The notes below the pieces were generated by a model. The model was not told where the DNA came from, ran no database searches, and saw nothing but the letters and a program-made list of their open reading frames with translations. A stretch of DNA of 64,000 bases from Telluribacter roseus (GTDB lineage Bacteria > Bacteroidota > Bacteroidia > Cytophagales > Spirosomataceae): positions 124,001 through 188,000 of the forward strand of contig NZ_JAFEUV020000004.1 in NCBI RefSeq assembly GCF_017355915.2, written 5' to 3'. How positions within the stretch are numbered: position 1 is the stretch's first letter; each line of letters opens with the position of its first letter. The position numbers and the translations under genes are program-made. Of the stretch, positions 45,830 through 54,544 are shown piece after piece.

Positions 45830-46450
45830 ATGAAGCAAACTCTACTTATTGCATATATAGTATTCACCGCAGCCATTGCTACTGCCCAGACTACTGCGAC
45901 TCGCAGCCGTCTGGATATGGCTTATAAAAAGCAGCCGGCGGGGCTCGACCGACCGACCCTGGTACGACAACCAGCCGTCATTGAATACAAACCCCTTGCG
46001 CTGCCTAAGGCTACGGCCCTGAATGACTACTATCGTTCCCTGTTGTTTGCTAATCCAGCAGCGGCCCAGACGGCTACGGTACGAGAGACTACAGCACCGA
46101 TTGTAGCTCAGGTAGACCGCAGTGAGCGCCGTGGAATCGGATTTGAGGATAAGGAGCGGGTAGAAGAGAAGCTCTACTCCAGCGATCGTATCACCGTCTC
46201 GAATATCTATCCCAATCCGGCCAACGAATCGGCTGAAATAGACTATACGCTTAGTTCGTCAGTGCGTGATGCTAAGCTGATCATTTACAATGTACTAGGT
46301 TCACCAGTAGCGGAGTTTTCTCTGGATAAAAACGATACCAAACTAAATGTCAATACCCGTGAACTACCTACGGGTGTATACTTCTATCAATTGGCCGTGG
46401 AAGGGAAAAAAGTGGCTACTAAGAAAATGCTGGTTCGTCATCAGCAATAA
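45830..46450 (+). CDS. small secreted protein with type A T9SS sorting domain
   Basis: 206 residues. The signal peptide ends near residue 19 (IATAQ). Residues 20-115 are a polar, Ala/Pro/Arg-rich spacer with no recognised domain. The last 85 or so residues are a type A C-terminal sorting domain: ISNIYPNPANESAEI-like start (here VSNIYPNPANESAEI), LIIYNVLGSPV, LPTGVYFYQL and the terminal KKMLVRHQQ. It is exported by the type IX system and usually cleaved and attached to the cell surface. Having almost no passenger is unusual. Confidence 0.85.
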   Translation: MKQTLLIAYIVFTAAIATAQTTATRSRLDMAYKKQPAGLDRPTLVRQPAVIEYKPLALPKATALNDYYRSLLFANPAAAQTATVRETTAPIVAQVDRSERRGIGFEDKERVEEKLYSSDRITVSNIYPNPANESAEIDYTLSSSVRDAKLIIYNVLGSPVAEFSLDKNDTKLNVNTRELPTGVYFYQLAVEGKKVATKKMLVRHQQ

Positions 46451-46472
46451 CTTTACATCAAGGCACTTTCTT

Positions 46473-46507
46473 AGCTACCCTTTCGTTAGAATGGTGTAGC
46501 TTTTTTT
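46473..46507 (+). terminator. terminator of the T9SS cargo gene
   Basis: Imperfect stem (46473-46484 with 46489-46501, one bulge and one mismatch) followed by seven T residues. It abuts the bamD -7 element. Confidence 0.7.
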
Positions 46508-46509
46508 AT

Positions 46510-46517
46510 TATCTTTG
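46510..46517 (+). promoter_or_regulatory. -7 element of bamD
   Basis: TATCTTTG matches TAnnTTTG, with GTTA about 21 bases upstream. Transcription would start at or next to the ATG (46525), so the mRNA may be nearly leaderless. Confidence 0.5.
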
Positions 46518-46524
46518 CAACCCT

Positions 46525-47445
46525 ATGCGAAAGAACACAACTGCGGGTTATTTCTTACTGATTATCACCGTATTATTTATTACGTCATGCAGCCCTTTTG
46601 CTAAGCTGCAGAAGTCAGGTACTGACCAGGAAAAGTACGATGCGGCAGTTAAGTACTACAAGAAAGGGGAGTTCTACAAAGCAGGTTTGCTGTTTGAGGA
46701 GCTGATCCCGATCCTGAAAGGTAGTACTGAGTCGGAGATGGCGCAGTTTTACTACGCGTACACACAGTATCACCAGGGGCTCTACAACATGAGCCAGTAC
46801 CTGTTTAAGAAGTTCTACGATACCTACGCTCGTAGTGAATACGCCCACGAGGCCCTGTACATGCATGCCTTCTCCCTCTACAAGGACTCGGCTCCGCACA
46901 ACCTGGACCAGACCAGTACCATGACGGCGATTTCGGCCATGCAGGACTTTATCAATACCTATCCCGAAAGCCCCTTCCGCAACGAGTGTACCCGCTTCAT
47001 TATGGAGCTGCGCAATAAGCTGGAGCTGAAAGCGTACGAAAAGGCCAAACTGTACTACAAGATCAGTGATTTCAACCTGGGTTCACTGAAGTCAGCTGTT
47101 ATTTCAATTGGCAACTTCCAGAAGGATTTTCCGGATTCAAACTTCAACGAGGAATTGTCGTACCTGCGGGTGGATGCCCAGTATAACCTGGCCAAGAGCA
47201 GCTTTGCCGCTAAGCAGAAAGAACGTTACGAAGATGTAGTGAAGTACTACCAGGCGTTTATTGATAAGTATCCCAAGAGCGAGTACATCCGTACTGCTGA
47301 AAAGCTATATGGTGAGAGCGTGCAGGAATTGGATCGTATTGCTGCTGCCGAAAAAGCCAAGCAACAGAAGAAAGAAAATGAAGGAGATCCGGCTACCAAG
47401 CCATCCCGGGTAACTACCTCGGAAGCATCTTCTTCCATTAAATAA
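46525..47445 (+). CDS. bamD: outer membrane protein assembly factor BamD
   Basis: 306 residues. Lipobox FITSC with the lipidated Cys22. Five TPR-like repeats follow, for example EKYDAAVKYYKKGEFYKAGL and RYEDVVKYYQAFIDKYPKSE, as in the BamD superhelix. A charged tail ends the protein. It joins BamA in inserting beta-barrel proteins into the outer membrane. It heads the conserved bamD-rpoZ-coaBC-porD-recN group. Confidence 0.92.
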   Translation: MRKNTTAGYFLLIITVLFITSCSPFAKLQKSGTDQEKYDAAVKYYKKGEFYKAGLLFEELIPILKGSTESEMAQFYYAYTQYHQGLYNMSQYLFKKFYDTYARSEYAHEALYMHAFSLYKDSAPHNLDQTSTMTAISAMQDFINTYPESPFRNECTRFIMELRNKLELKAYEKAKLYYKISDFNLGSLKSAVISIGNFQKDFPDSNFNEELSYLRVDAQYNLAKSSFAAKQKERYEDVVKYYQAFIDKYPKSEYIRTAEKLYGESVQELDRIAAAEKAKQQKKENEGDPATKPSRVTTSEASSSIK

Positions 47446-47479
47446 CCGATCATCACTAAAAGTAGAAATAAGTAAGATT

Positions 47480-47800
47480 ATGGCAACGAATCCATCTATC
47501 GTAACTCGTGACACTGACAAGATTGCTGCTGTTACGGGTAATCTGTACGAATCGGTTTCGATCATCTCGAAGCGCGCCCGTCAGGTTTCAAGTAAGATGA
47601 AAGAAGAACTGAACAACAAACTGGCCGAATTTGCTTCGGGTGTTGATAACCTCGAAGAGGTATTCGAAAACCGGGAGCAGATCGAAATCTCTAAGTTTTA
47701 CGAGCGTATGCCTAAGGCCAGCAGCATGGCTATTGACGAGTTTCTGGAAGGTAAGACTTACTTTGCTCATCGCAATGCCGAAGAGGATAAGGATATCTAA
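47480..47800 (+). CDS. rpoZ: DNA-directed RNA polymerase omega subunit
   Basis: 106 residues of the Bacteroidota omega/Rpb6 type. The stretch NLYESVSIISKRARQVSSKMK matches the core that wraps the beta-prime C-terminus, and the C-terminal EFLEGKTYFAHRN is conserved. It lies 34 bases after bamD. A strong hairpin follows. Confidence 0.9.
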   Translation: MATNPSIVTRDTDKIAAVTGNLYESVSIISKRARQVSSKMKEELNNKLAEFASGVDNLEEVFENREQIEISKFYERMPKASSMAIDEFLEGKTYFAHRNAEEDKDI

Positions 47801-47814
47801 AAATAGCATGTAAT

Positions 47815-47861
47815 AAGAAGCAGCCGTACGGACCGTCATTTTGTTCGTACGGCTGCTTCTT
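47815..47861 (+). terminator. hairpin between rpoZ and coaBC
   Basis: A perfect 16-bp stem (47815-47830 with 47846-47861), a 15-base loop and TTAG after it. It would separate bamD-rpoZ from coaBC-porD-recN, at least in part. Confidence 0.75.
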
Positions 47862-47929
47862 TTAGTAGTATCTGGTCATAGTGGTAAGGATATTGCTACA
47901 TCAATAGGATCATTAAATCTTGATCAGCT

Positions 47930-49138
47930 TTGTTTCTGTCAGGTAAAAAAATACTAGTAGGAGTATCAGGAAGTATCGCCGCCTATAAGTCGGCCTTATT
48001 GGTAAGGTTACTTGTCAAAGCGGGGGCCGAGGTACAGGTCATTATGACCGAAGCGGCCCGTGACTTTATTACGCCGCTGACTCTTGCAACTCTTTCCAAA
48101 CGACCGGCTCTTAGCTCTTATGTAAAGGGGGAGGATGGTACCTGGAACAACCACGTGGAGCTGGGCCTCTGGGCTGATGCCATGATAGTAGCCCCGGCCA
48201 CCGCCCATACACTGGCTAAGTGTGCCAATGGCCTCTGTGACGACCTGCTTTCGGCCGTGTACCTCTCCGCCCGGTGCCCGGTGTTCTTCGCTCCGGCTAT
48301 GGATCTGGACATGTACCACCACCCAAGTACGCAAAGCAATCTGCGGCGGCTGGTAACCTATGGTAATACTATCATTGAGGCCGGTTACGGCGAACTCGCC
48401 AGTGGGCTGGTAGGGGATGGGCGCCTGGCCGAGCCCGAGGCCATTGTGGCGGTACTGGAAAAGCACTTCTTCCGGCGCGAGGTAGCCGTGGGGAAGCGGG
48501 TACTTATTACGGCGGGTCCTACGCAGGAGGCCATTGACCCGGTGAGGTACATCAGTAATCATTCAACCGGCAAAATGGGCTATGCCCTGGCTCAGGCTTT
48601 TGCCTACGCAGGAGCTCAGGTAACGCTGGTAAGCGGCCCTACCGCACTGCCTGTTCCGGATGATTCGATCCGGATGATCAGGGTACAGTCGGCCCAGGAG
48701 ATGTACGAGGCGGCGCAGGAGTACTTTGGACAGTGTGACCTGACCATATTGACGGCAGCGGTAGCGGATTACAAACCGGCACAGGCTGCTACGCAAAAGA
48801 TCAAGAAGAAAGATGACGTACTAACGCTTGACCTGGTCAAAACGGTAGACATTGCGGCTACATTGGGTAGCCAAAAGCGGGAGGAGCAACTACTGGTTGG
48901 CTTTGCGCTGGAGACAGACAACGAACTGGCCAATGCCATGGATAAGCTGCAGCGTAAGAATATGGACTACATCGTCCTGAACTCACTGAACGATGCCGGC
49001 GCCGGCTTTGCACACGATACCAACAAAATTACCGTTATTGACAAAGAAGAACGTATCCGGCACTACGAGCTGAAATCCAAGCAGAAGGCGGCCCGCGATA
49101 TCATGGAGATTATTATTGACAAATGGAGCGAAGCATGA
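47930..49138 (+). CDS. coaBC: bifunctional phosphopantothenoylcysteine decarboxylase / phosphopantothenate-cysteine ligase
   Basis: 402 residues. A stop at 47921 leaves TTG at 47930 as the first usable start; no ATG is near. The CoaC flavoprotein part has GVSGSIAAYK, the active His in NNHVELG and PAMDLDMY, the local form of PxMNxxMW with Asp for Asn. The CoaB part (from about 185) has TAGPTQEAIDPVRYISNHSTGKMG split over strand and loop, and LTAAVADYKP. It turns phosphopantothenate into phosphopantetheine in CoA synthesis. porD overlaps its stop. Confidence 0.94.
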   Translation: MFLSGKKILVGVSGSIAAYKSALLVRLLVKAGAEVQVIMTEAARDFITPLTLATLSKRPALSSYVKGEDGTWNNHVELGLWADAMIVAPATAHTLAKCANGLCDDLLSAVYLSARCPVFFAPAMDLDMYHHPSTQSNLRRLVTYGNTIIEAGYGELASGLVGDGRLAEPEAIVAVLEKHFFRREVAVGKRVLITAGPTQEAIDPVRYISNHSTGKMGYALAQAFAYAGAQVTLVSGPTALPVPDDSIRMIRVQSAQEMYEAAQEYFGQCDLTILTAAVADYKPAQAATQKIKKKDDVLTLDLVKTVDIAATLGSQKREEQLLVGFALETDNELANAMDKLQRKNMDYIVLNSLNDAGAGFAHDTNKITVIDKEERIRHYELKSKQKAARDIMEIIIDKWSEA

Positions 49139-50049
49139 AAAAGGTGATTTTCCGGTGGCTATTGATGGTGTTGTGGGTAGGAGGGGCGGCTGCTCAGGCG
49201 CAGGAACTCAACTGCACCGTCAACTTAAACTATGATCAGCTGTTTGCGCAGCAGAAAACCGACGCGCAGACGATGGGGCAGCTGAAGACCTACATCACCG
49301 AGTTCCTGAACAACACCCGCTGGACCAACGATCAGTTTGCGCCCGAAGAGCGCATCAAATGCAAGCTCAACATTAACCTGATCCGGTCGGTCACGCAGGG
49401 GAGCTACGAGGCCAATGCTCAGCTGATCATTACCCGTCCGGTCTACAATAGTACCTATGAGACGGTTCTGTTTACGTACGTGGACCGGAACTTCAACTTT
49501 ACGTACCTGCCCAACAGCCCGATGTTTTTTAACGAAAACAACTATACCGACGAGCTGCCCTTTACGCTGGCCTACTATGCGTACATAGCGCTGGCCCTTG
49601 ACTACGACTCGTTCAGCAAGCAGGGCGGCAGTCCGTTTATTCAGCGGGCGTTCAACCTGGCTACGCTGGCCCGCAATGCCTCCACTTTTCAGAAAGCCTG
49701 GGGCAATACCGACACGCGCAACCGCTACTGGCTTATCGAGAACCTCATGAGTCAGCAGTTTATTCCTTTCCGGGAGGGCCTGTATGCCTACCACCGCCAG
49801 GGGCTTGACGCCGCTACCGAAACGCCCGGCCAAACCCGCAAAAAGGTGCTGGAAGTACTTAACACGATCAAGCAGGTGTCGCAGTTGCGTCCGGGGGCTA
49901 TCGTGATCAATTCATTTTTTGATGCCAAGTCGGAGGAGCTCTTTAACATGATGAGAGAGGCAGGGCCGGATGAACGCCAGCAGGTATATACATTGCTTTC
50001 CTCGATGGATCCGGCCAAGACAGAACTATATCGTAAACTGATTCAATAA
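49135..50049 (+). CDS. porD: DUF4835 / PorD-like T9SS protein
   Basis: 304 residues. The ATG at 49135 overlaps the coaBC stop (ATGA) and starts a signal peptide ending AQAQ; an ATG at 49123 is less likely. The mature start ELNCTVNLNYDQL and the PFTLAYYAYIALALDYDSFS stretch are typical of DUF4835, which current annotation links to type IX secretion protein PorD. It is periplasmic or outer-membrane associated. Place after coaBC and before recN is conserved in the phylum. The precise role is poorly known. Confidence 0.82.
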   Translation: MKKVIFRWLLMVLWVGGAAAQAQELNCTVNLNYDQLFAQQKTDAQTMGQLKTYITEFLNNTRWTNDQFAPEERIKCKLNINLIRSVTQGSYEANAQLIITRPVYNSTYETVLFTYVDRNFNFTYLPNSPMFFNENNYTDELPFTLAYYAYIALALDYDSFSKQGGSPFIQRAFNLATLARNASTFQKAWGNTDTRNRYWLIENLMSQQFIPFREGLYAYHRQGLDAATETPGQTRKKVLEVLNTIKQVSQLRPGAIVINSFFDAKSEELFNMMREAGPDERQQVYTLLSSMDPAKTELYRKLIQ

Positions 50050-50061
50050 GACCTTCCTTCT

Positions 50062-50289
50062 ATGAGCAAGCGCCTCATCCGGATTGGTGCGGTTGATGTC
50101 CCCGCCCGGCTCAACGAACTATCCGGACAAGACCTCCATGTAGTACTACGAAGTGGCCATACGCACCTGGGTCAGCTACTTACCTATTCGCCCTATACAC
50201 TGACGATTCGTGACTCCCGCGGGCACCGACATGTGATACCGGTAGCTGAAATGGAGGAAGTTATCTACGACAAAAAAAGCTCCTACTGA
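50062..50289 (+). CDS. 75-residue LSm-like small protein
   Basis: The product has a strand pattern like an Sm/SH3 barrel: LSGQDLHVVLRSGHTHLGQL, then TLTIRDSRGHRHVIPVAEM and a closing EEVIYD. The repeated Gly at strand turns and a final hydrophobic strand suit an LSm-type RNA-binding ring, but I cannot assign a known family. It lies 12 bases after porD and 232 before recN. It may be an Hfq-like RNA chaperone or a small adaptor. Confidence 0.65.
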   Translation: MSKRLIRIGAVDVPARLNELSGQDLHVVLRSGHTHLGQLLTYSPYTLTIRDSRGHRHVIPVAEMEEVIYDKKSSY

Positions 50290-50521
50290 GCCCCTGCTAT
50301 TTTATTGAATATCTTTTACATATACCGAACCCCTGCTGCTTCTGATTTGTTGAATACTTGATTAACTTCGCAGGCAGAACAGGTAAATAACCCATGAGCG
50401 CCGGTGCTGGTACCAGAGGTATCTGACCGGTGTATTTTGTGGTTTGAGGTAGGTTATCTAACTTCCCGTACTGTATTTTCCTGCTTCTTCGACGGACCGC
50501 TTTTTAACAGTCCACAACAAC

Positions 50522-52222
50522 ATGCTTTCAAACTTACTGATCAAGAATTACGCCCTTATTGAGCACCTTGAGCTATCGCCTGATCCGCAGTTGAATATCA
50601 TTACGGGTGAGACGGGTGCCGGAAAATCTATCATGCTGGGTGCTATAGGTCTGTTGCTGGGCAACCGGGCCGATAGTAAGTCCCTGTATGACCCAACCCA
50701 GAAATGCGTCATAGAAGGTACATTTGATGTATCGGGCTATGCGGTTGAACATATATTTGATGAAGAGGAGCTGGACTTCTCCCAGAGCTGTATCGTTCGT
50801 CGCGAAATCAGCCCTTCGGGTAAGTCACGCGCCTTTGTGAATGATACTCCCGTTAACCTGGACACACTGCGCCGGGTTACTGACCAGCTTATGGATATCC
50901 ATTCCCAGCACGATACCATTATGCTGGGTAATAACGAATTTCAGCTACAGGTGGTGGATACCTACGCCACCAACGATGCCTTGCTTAAGAAGTACCGGAG
51001 TGATTACCGTGCCTACAAGCAGGCCCGCGATACCTACGAAAAACTCAACTCAGAGGCCGGCCGGATGCGGAAGGAGTTTGACTACAACAACTTCCTGTAT
51101 CAGGAGCTGAGCGATGCCAATATTCAGCCTGATGAGCAGGACCAGCTTGAGCGTGAACTCAACCTGCTGGAGAATGCCGTCGAGATCAAGGAGCGTCTGC
51201 AGCTGGCGTACGACTACCTCGATAACCCGGAGCAGTCGGTACTGGATATGCTGAAAAGCGCCATCGGTACCCTGACGCAGGCAAGCCGACTGGTATCGGA
51301 TTACGAGCAACTCCGCGAGCGGGCACAGAGCGCGCTCATTGAACTACGTGATCTGGCCGACGAAATCAGCAATGCAGGTAGTATGGTAGATATTGACGAT
51401 GAGCGTACCATCGTGGTACGTGAGCGTCTGGATCAGCTGTACCAGCTCCAGCAAAAGCACCAGGTGCGTACCCTGCAGGAGCTACTGGACATCCAGCACG
51501 ATCTGGAAGCCAAAGTAAGCAAGGTACTTAATCTGGACGATGAGCTCCAGAAGGCCAAGCTGGACGTGGAGACTACCCAGGAGCGCATGCTGAAAAGCGC
51601 GGAGAAGCTTTCGGCTTCCCGTCTGGCGGTTACCAGGGAGATAGAGCAGCAGATCTGCCGCTGGCTGTTTGAGCTGGGGATGCCCAATGCTTCACTGTCT
51701 ATTGAGGTATCGCAGGTAGCGCCTACGGTGGATGGTACTGACTTTATTTCGTTCCTGTTCAGCGCCAACAAGGGTATCCGTCCGCAGGAGCTGCGTAGCG
51801 TGGCTTCCGGGGGTGAGTTCTCGCGTCTGATGATGGTGTTTAAGTACATCTTGGCCGATAAGCGCAAGCTGCCTACCATCATCTTTGACGAGATCGATAC
51901 CGGTGTGTCGGGTGAGATCGCCATCAAGATGGGTAACATGATGCAGCACATGGCCCATAGCCACCAGATCATAGCCATCACGCACCTGCACCAGATTGCC
52001 GCCCAGGGTACTGCGCATTACTTTGTATACAAAGACAATTCATCGGCCAAGACCGTCAGCCGTATCCGCAGACTCACCTTTGAGGAGCGCGTGATGGAGA
52101 TTGCCCAGATGATCGGAGGACGTACTCCATCGGAGACCGTCGTAAATAATGCCCGCGAAATCCTGAACGGGACTTACAGCAGTAGCAGTAATGGTAAGAA
52201 AAAGCAACCCAAACTATCCTGA
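50522..52222 (+). CDS. recN: DNA repair protein RecN
   Basis: 566 residues, an SMC-like ATPase. Walker A GETGAGKS is at residues 29-36. Long coiled coils fill about 165-375. The signature ASGGEFSRLMMVFK and Walker B TIIFDEIDTGVSGEIA follow, then ITHLHQIAAQGTAHY. It gathers DNA ends at double-strand breaks. A possible TAACTTCG -7 lies at 50363-50370, giving a leader near 145 bases. No SOS box is recognised. Confidence 0.94.
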   Translation: MLSNLLIKNYALIEHLELSPDPQLNIITGETGAGKSIMLGAIGLLLGNRADSKSLYDPTQKCVIEGTFDVSGYAVEHIFDEEELDFSQSCIVRREISPSGKSRAFVNDTPVNLDTLRRVTDQLMDIHSQHDTIMLGNNEFQLQVVDTYATNDALLKKYRSDYRAYKQARDTYEKLNSEAGRMRKEFDYNNFLYQELSDANIQPDEQDQLERELNLLENAVEIKERLQLAYDYLDNPEQSVLDMLKSAIGTLTQASRLVSDYEQLRERAQSALIELRDLADEISNAGSMVDIDDERTIVVRERLDQLYQLQQKHQVRTLQELLDIQHDLEAKVSKVLNLDDELQKAKLDVETTQERMLKSAEKLSASRLAVTREIEQQICRWLFELGMPNASLSIEVSQVAPTVDGTDFISFLFSANKGIRPQELRSVASGGEFSRLMMVFKYILADKRKLPTIIFDEIDTGVSGEIAIKMGNMMQHMAHSHQIIAITHLHQIAAQGTAHYFVYKDNSSAKTVSRIRRLTFEERVMEIAQMIGGRTPSETVVNNAREILNGTYSSSSNGKKKQPKLS

Positions 52223-52270
52223 CAACTCTAATTAATTATATACTACCCTCTTCAATCAACATTCCACGTT

Positions 52271-52705
52271 ATGAATTTTAAGACACTTGCTGTTCTATCG
52301 TTAGTAGCTTTCTGGAGCTGTAATCAGGAAAAAGATCAGGTGCAGGAAGCCGAGAAAGAAGTACTTACCATACACGATGAAGTAATGCCCAGGATGGACG
52401 ATGTCATGAAGCTTAAGCAGGGCCTGACCGTCAAAATAGCCAGCCTGGATAGTATGCAGGAGGATGGCGTTAGCAGTACTACGCTGGCGGAAGAGCGGCT
52501 GAAAGCCACTGACCTGAACCGTCAGCTTGTATTGGCGGATAGCCTGATGATGGAGTGGATGTACCAGTACCGGGGCGACTCGGCCAAGGCACTTCCTGCC
52601 GATCAGGCCCTAGAGTACTTCAATAAGGAGAAAGAAAAAATAACAGTGGTCAGGGAGAAAACCCTGAAAAGTATTCAGGAGGCGGAAGGCTTTCTGAAAA
52701 AATAA
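52271..52705 (+). CDS. small helical lipoprotein
   Basis: 144 residues. Lipobox FWSC (Cys17). The rest is helical and charged, with heptad-like stretches (EKEVLTIHDEVMPRMDDVMK, NKEKEKITVVREKTLKSIQE). In databases such proteins are sometimes called viral A-type inclusion protein, a name without meaning here. It lies between recN and the SCO gene on the same strand, and may work in the envelope with the latter. Confidence 0.75.
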   Translation: MNFKTLAVLSLVAFWSCNQEKDQVQEAEKEVLTIHDEVMPRMDDVMKLKQGLTVKIASLDSMQEDGVSSTTLAEERLKATDLNRQLVLADSLMMEWMYQYRGDSAKALPADQALEYFNKEKEKITVVREKTLKSIQEAEGFLKK

Positions 52706-52752
52706 TCGAAGCGCTCGGTGCTTCCGGATTTTGTAGTACCTCAAGATTACCA

Positions 52753-53418
52753 ATGATGCTTATCAATAAAAACCAATGGGTGGCCGGACTGACGGCAATC
52801 GCTTTCGCCGCCCTGATTACCGCCTGTAGTACTGGTGAGAAAAAGCTGCCCATATATGGTGAGCGGGAAGCAGTCACCAAAACGGTAGATGGCAAGGAGG
52901 TAGTAGATACCGTATACCATACCATTCCGGCCTTTGCCTTTGTCAATCAATACGGCGACACCGTTACTCAAAAGGACCTGGATGGGAAGATCTATATAAG
53001 TGATTTCTTCTTTACGTCTTGTCCGACTATCTGCCCGGTCATGAAAAAGCAAATGATCAAGGTATACGAGGAGATCAAAGGAAACCCCGAGGTGATGATC
53101 CTGTCGCACTCCATTGATCCCGCTCACGATACGCCCGAAGTACTCAATGAGTATGCCAAGGACCTGGGTGTAACGGGTAAGCAGTGGCAGTTTGTAACGG
53201 GACCGAAGGAGAAGATCTACGAAATAGGACAGGGGAGCTACATGGTGACCGCCAACGAAGATTCCCTGGCCGAAGGAGGGTATATACACAGTGGCGCGTT
53301 TATCCTGGTGGATAAGCAGAAGCGGGTACGCGGTATGTACGACGGTACCACCGAAGACGGTACCCAGAAACTTATACAGGATCTCAAAACGCTACTAGCC
53401 GAGTACAAACAATCGTGA
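52753..53418 (+). CDS. SCO1/SenC family copper chaperone, lipoprotein
   Basis: 221 residues. Lipobox LITAC (Cys25). The thioredoxin-like fold carries the copper ligands Cys90 and Cys94 (TSCPTICP) and His179 (GGYIHSGAF). SCO proteins deliver copper to the CuA site of cytochrome c oxidase or keep its cysteines reduced. The next gene, a lipo-cytochrome c, overlaps its stop by four bases, so the two are translationally coupled. Confidence 0.92.
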   Translation: MMLINKNQWVAGLTAIAFAALITACSTGEKKLPIYGEREAVTKTVDGKEVVDTVYHTIPAFAFVNQYGDTVTQKDLDGKIYISDFFFTSCPTICPVMKKQMIKVYEEIKGNPEVMILSHSIDPAHDTPEVLNEYAKDLGVTGKQWQFVTGPKEKIYEIGQGSYMVTANEDSLAEGGYIHSGAFILVDKQKRVRGMYDGTTEDGTQKLIQDLKTLLAEYKQS

Positions 53419-53849
53419 GTTCATTTCGCTTACAAAGAGTCGCTTTTTTCGCCCTGGGTGTGTTAGTGGCTTTACTGACTGCCTGCCAAAGCTCCGAAGA
53501 GCTCAAAAGGGATCAGTACTACTCCGAAGGCTATCAGTTGTATACTACCTACTGTGCCAACTGTCACCAGGCCGACGGAAAAGGGCTGGCTAATCTGTAC
53601 CCGCCCCTGGCCGGATCAGAGTACCTTGCTGATAAGTCGCGTTTTATCTGTATTACCCGCTATGGGATGTCAGGTGAAATAACCGTAGCCGGTAAGACCT
53701 ACAACCGGCCTATGCCGGCAAATCCCAATCTCAAGGATCTGGAAATTGCCGAGATCGCTACCTATGTGTACAATACGTGGGGGAAAGACAGTACCTATAC
53801 CAATACCGAAATGGTGACGGAGGTACTAAGCAAGTGTGAGAAACAATAG
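53415..53849 (+). CDS. mono-heme c-type cytochrome lipoprotein
   Basis: 144 residues from a GTG start in the GTGA overlap with the SCO stop. Lipobox LLTAC (Cys24). The heme site CANCH is at 47-51, and the distal Met is probably in NRPMPANP. It is a class I cytochrome c tethered to the membrane, so it should carry electrons in the periplasm. Its covalent heme needs the Ccm system encoded 27 kb away in the same window. Confidence 0.9.
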   Translation: MSSFRLQRVAFFALGVLVALLTACQSSEELKRDQYYSEGYQLYTTYCANCHQADGKGLANLYPPLAGSEYLADKSRFICITRYGMSGEITVAGKTYNRPMPANPNLKDLEIAEIATYVYNTWGKDSTYTNTEMVTEVLSKCEKQ

Positions 53850-53859
53850 AGAAGTAAAA

Positions 53860-53897
53860 AGCATAGAAGCTCCCTATTAATAGGGAGCTTCTATGCT
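53860..53897. terminator. perfect 38-base palindrome, shared terminator
   Basis: Arms 53860-53878 and 53879-53897 are exactly complementary with no spacer. A/T tracts flank it. The last codons and stop of lptC lie inside the right arm, so one side of the terminator is coding. Confidence 0.85.
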
Positions 53898-54425
53898 GAA
53901 TATACCTGTCGGTTTACGAATAGATGTTTGGGAGAAATCCTGCTCGGCATCCAGTCCGATACCTTTTACGACGTCGCCCGTCATACGTTTTTCAATAGTT
54001 ACAGCCTTATCCGTGTAGACTTTCTTAGTATTGGGATTCCAGTAGAGTTCGGTAGTAGCCAGTCGTTCCTGCGTTTTTGAATTCACCACCCGCACATTCC
54101 CCTTTACTACATACAAGCTCTTGGAATTATCGTACCGGCCCGAATCGGCCCGCAGGGTAGTTACTACGCTGCTGCCGGTATCATCGAAGAAGTTGATGTT
54201 GATCGTATCCGGAAATATCTTGTTCTCGTTTTCGTAGCGAAATTGTTTGGGCGTCTTCATCTCCACTTTCAGATTCCCCTTTTCACTGTACAGTACCCGA
54301 ACGTCATTAACTTCCTCAACGGGGCCGTTATACGGCGTAGCGGCTTTGTTTTTGTCATCTTCGCAGGCCATAAATAGCCAGGACAACAAAACGATACTCA
54401 TCAAAGACAGAGCCTTACTTCCCAT
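53877..54425 (-). CDS. lptC: LPS export periplasmic protein LptC-like lipoprotein
   Basis: About 182 residues from the ATG at 54425; the frame is open to 54461. Lipobox LFMAC gives a lipidated cysteine near residue 21, unlike the E. coli LptC membrane anchor. The jellyroll pattern is clear: VRVLYSEKGNLKVEMKTPKQ, LRADSGRYDNSKSLYVVKGN and TTELYWNPNTKKVYTDKAVT. It should pass lipopolysaccharide from LptB2FG to LptA. It ends the coaX-omp-lptC operon. Confidence 0.87.
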   Translation of the reverse strand: MGSKALSLMSIVLLSWLFMACEDDKNKAATPYNGPVEEVNDVRVLYSEKGNLKVEMKTPKQFRYENENKIFPDTININFFDDTGSSVVTTLRADSGRYDNSKSLYVVKGNVRVVNSKTQERLATTELYWNPNTKKVYTDKAVTIEKRMTGDVVKGIGLDAEQDFSQTSIRKPTGIFSIEAPY

Positions 54426-54544
54426 AGGTAATACTGATGCTGTTTTTTGGCTTCTCAACATACTGAGACTTAAACAACTGGCAGCGCGACTACGTTTCCC
54501 AAACCTGTACTTTTTGCAGATCCAAACGTAGCCACACCCCGCTA

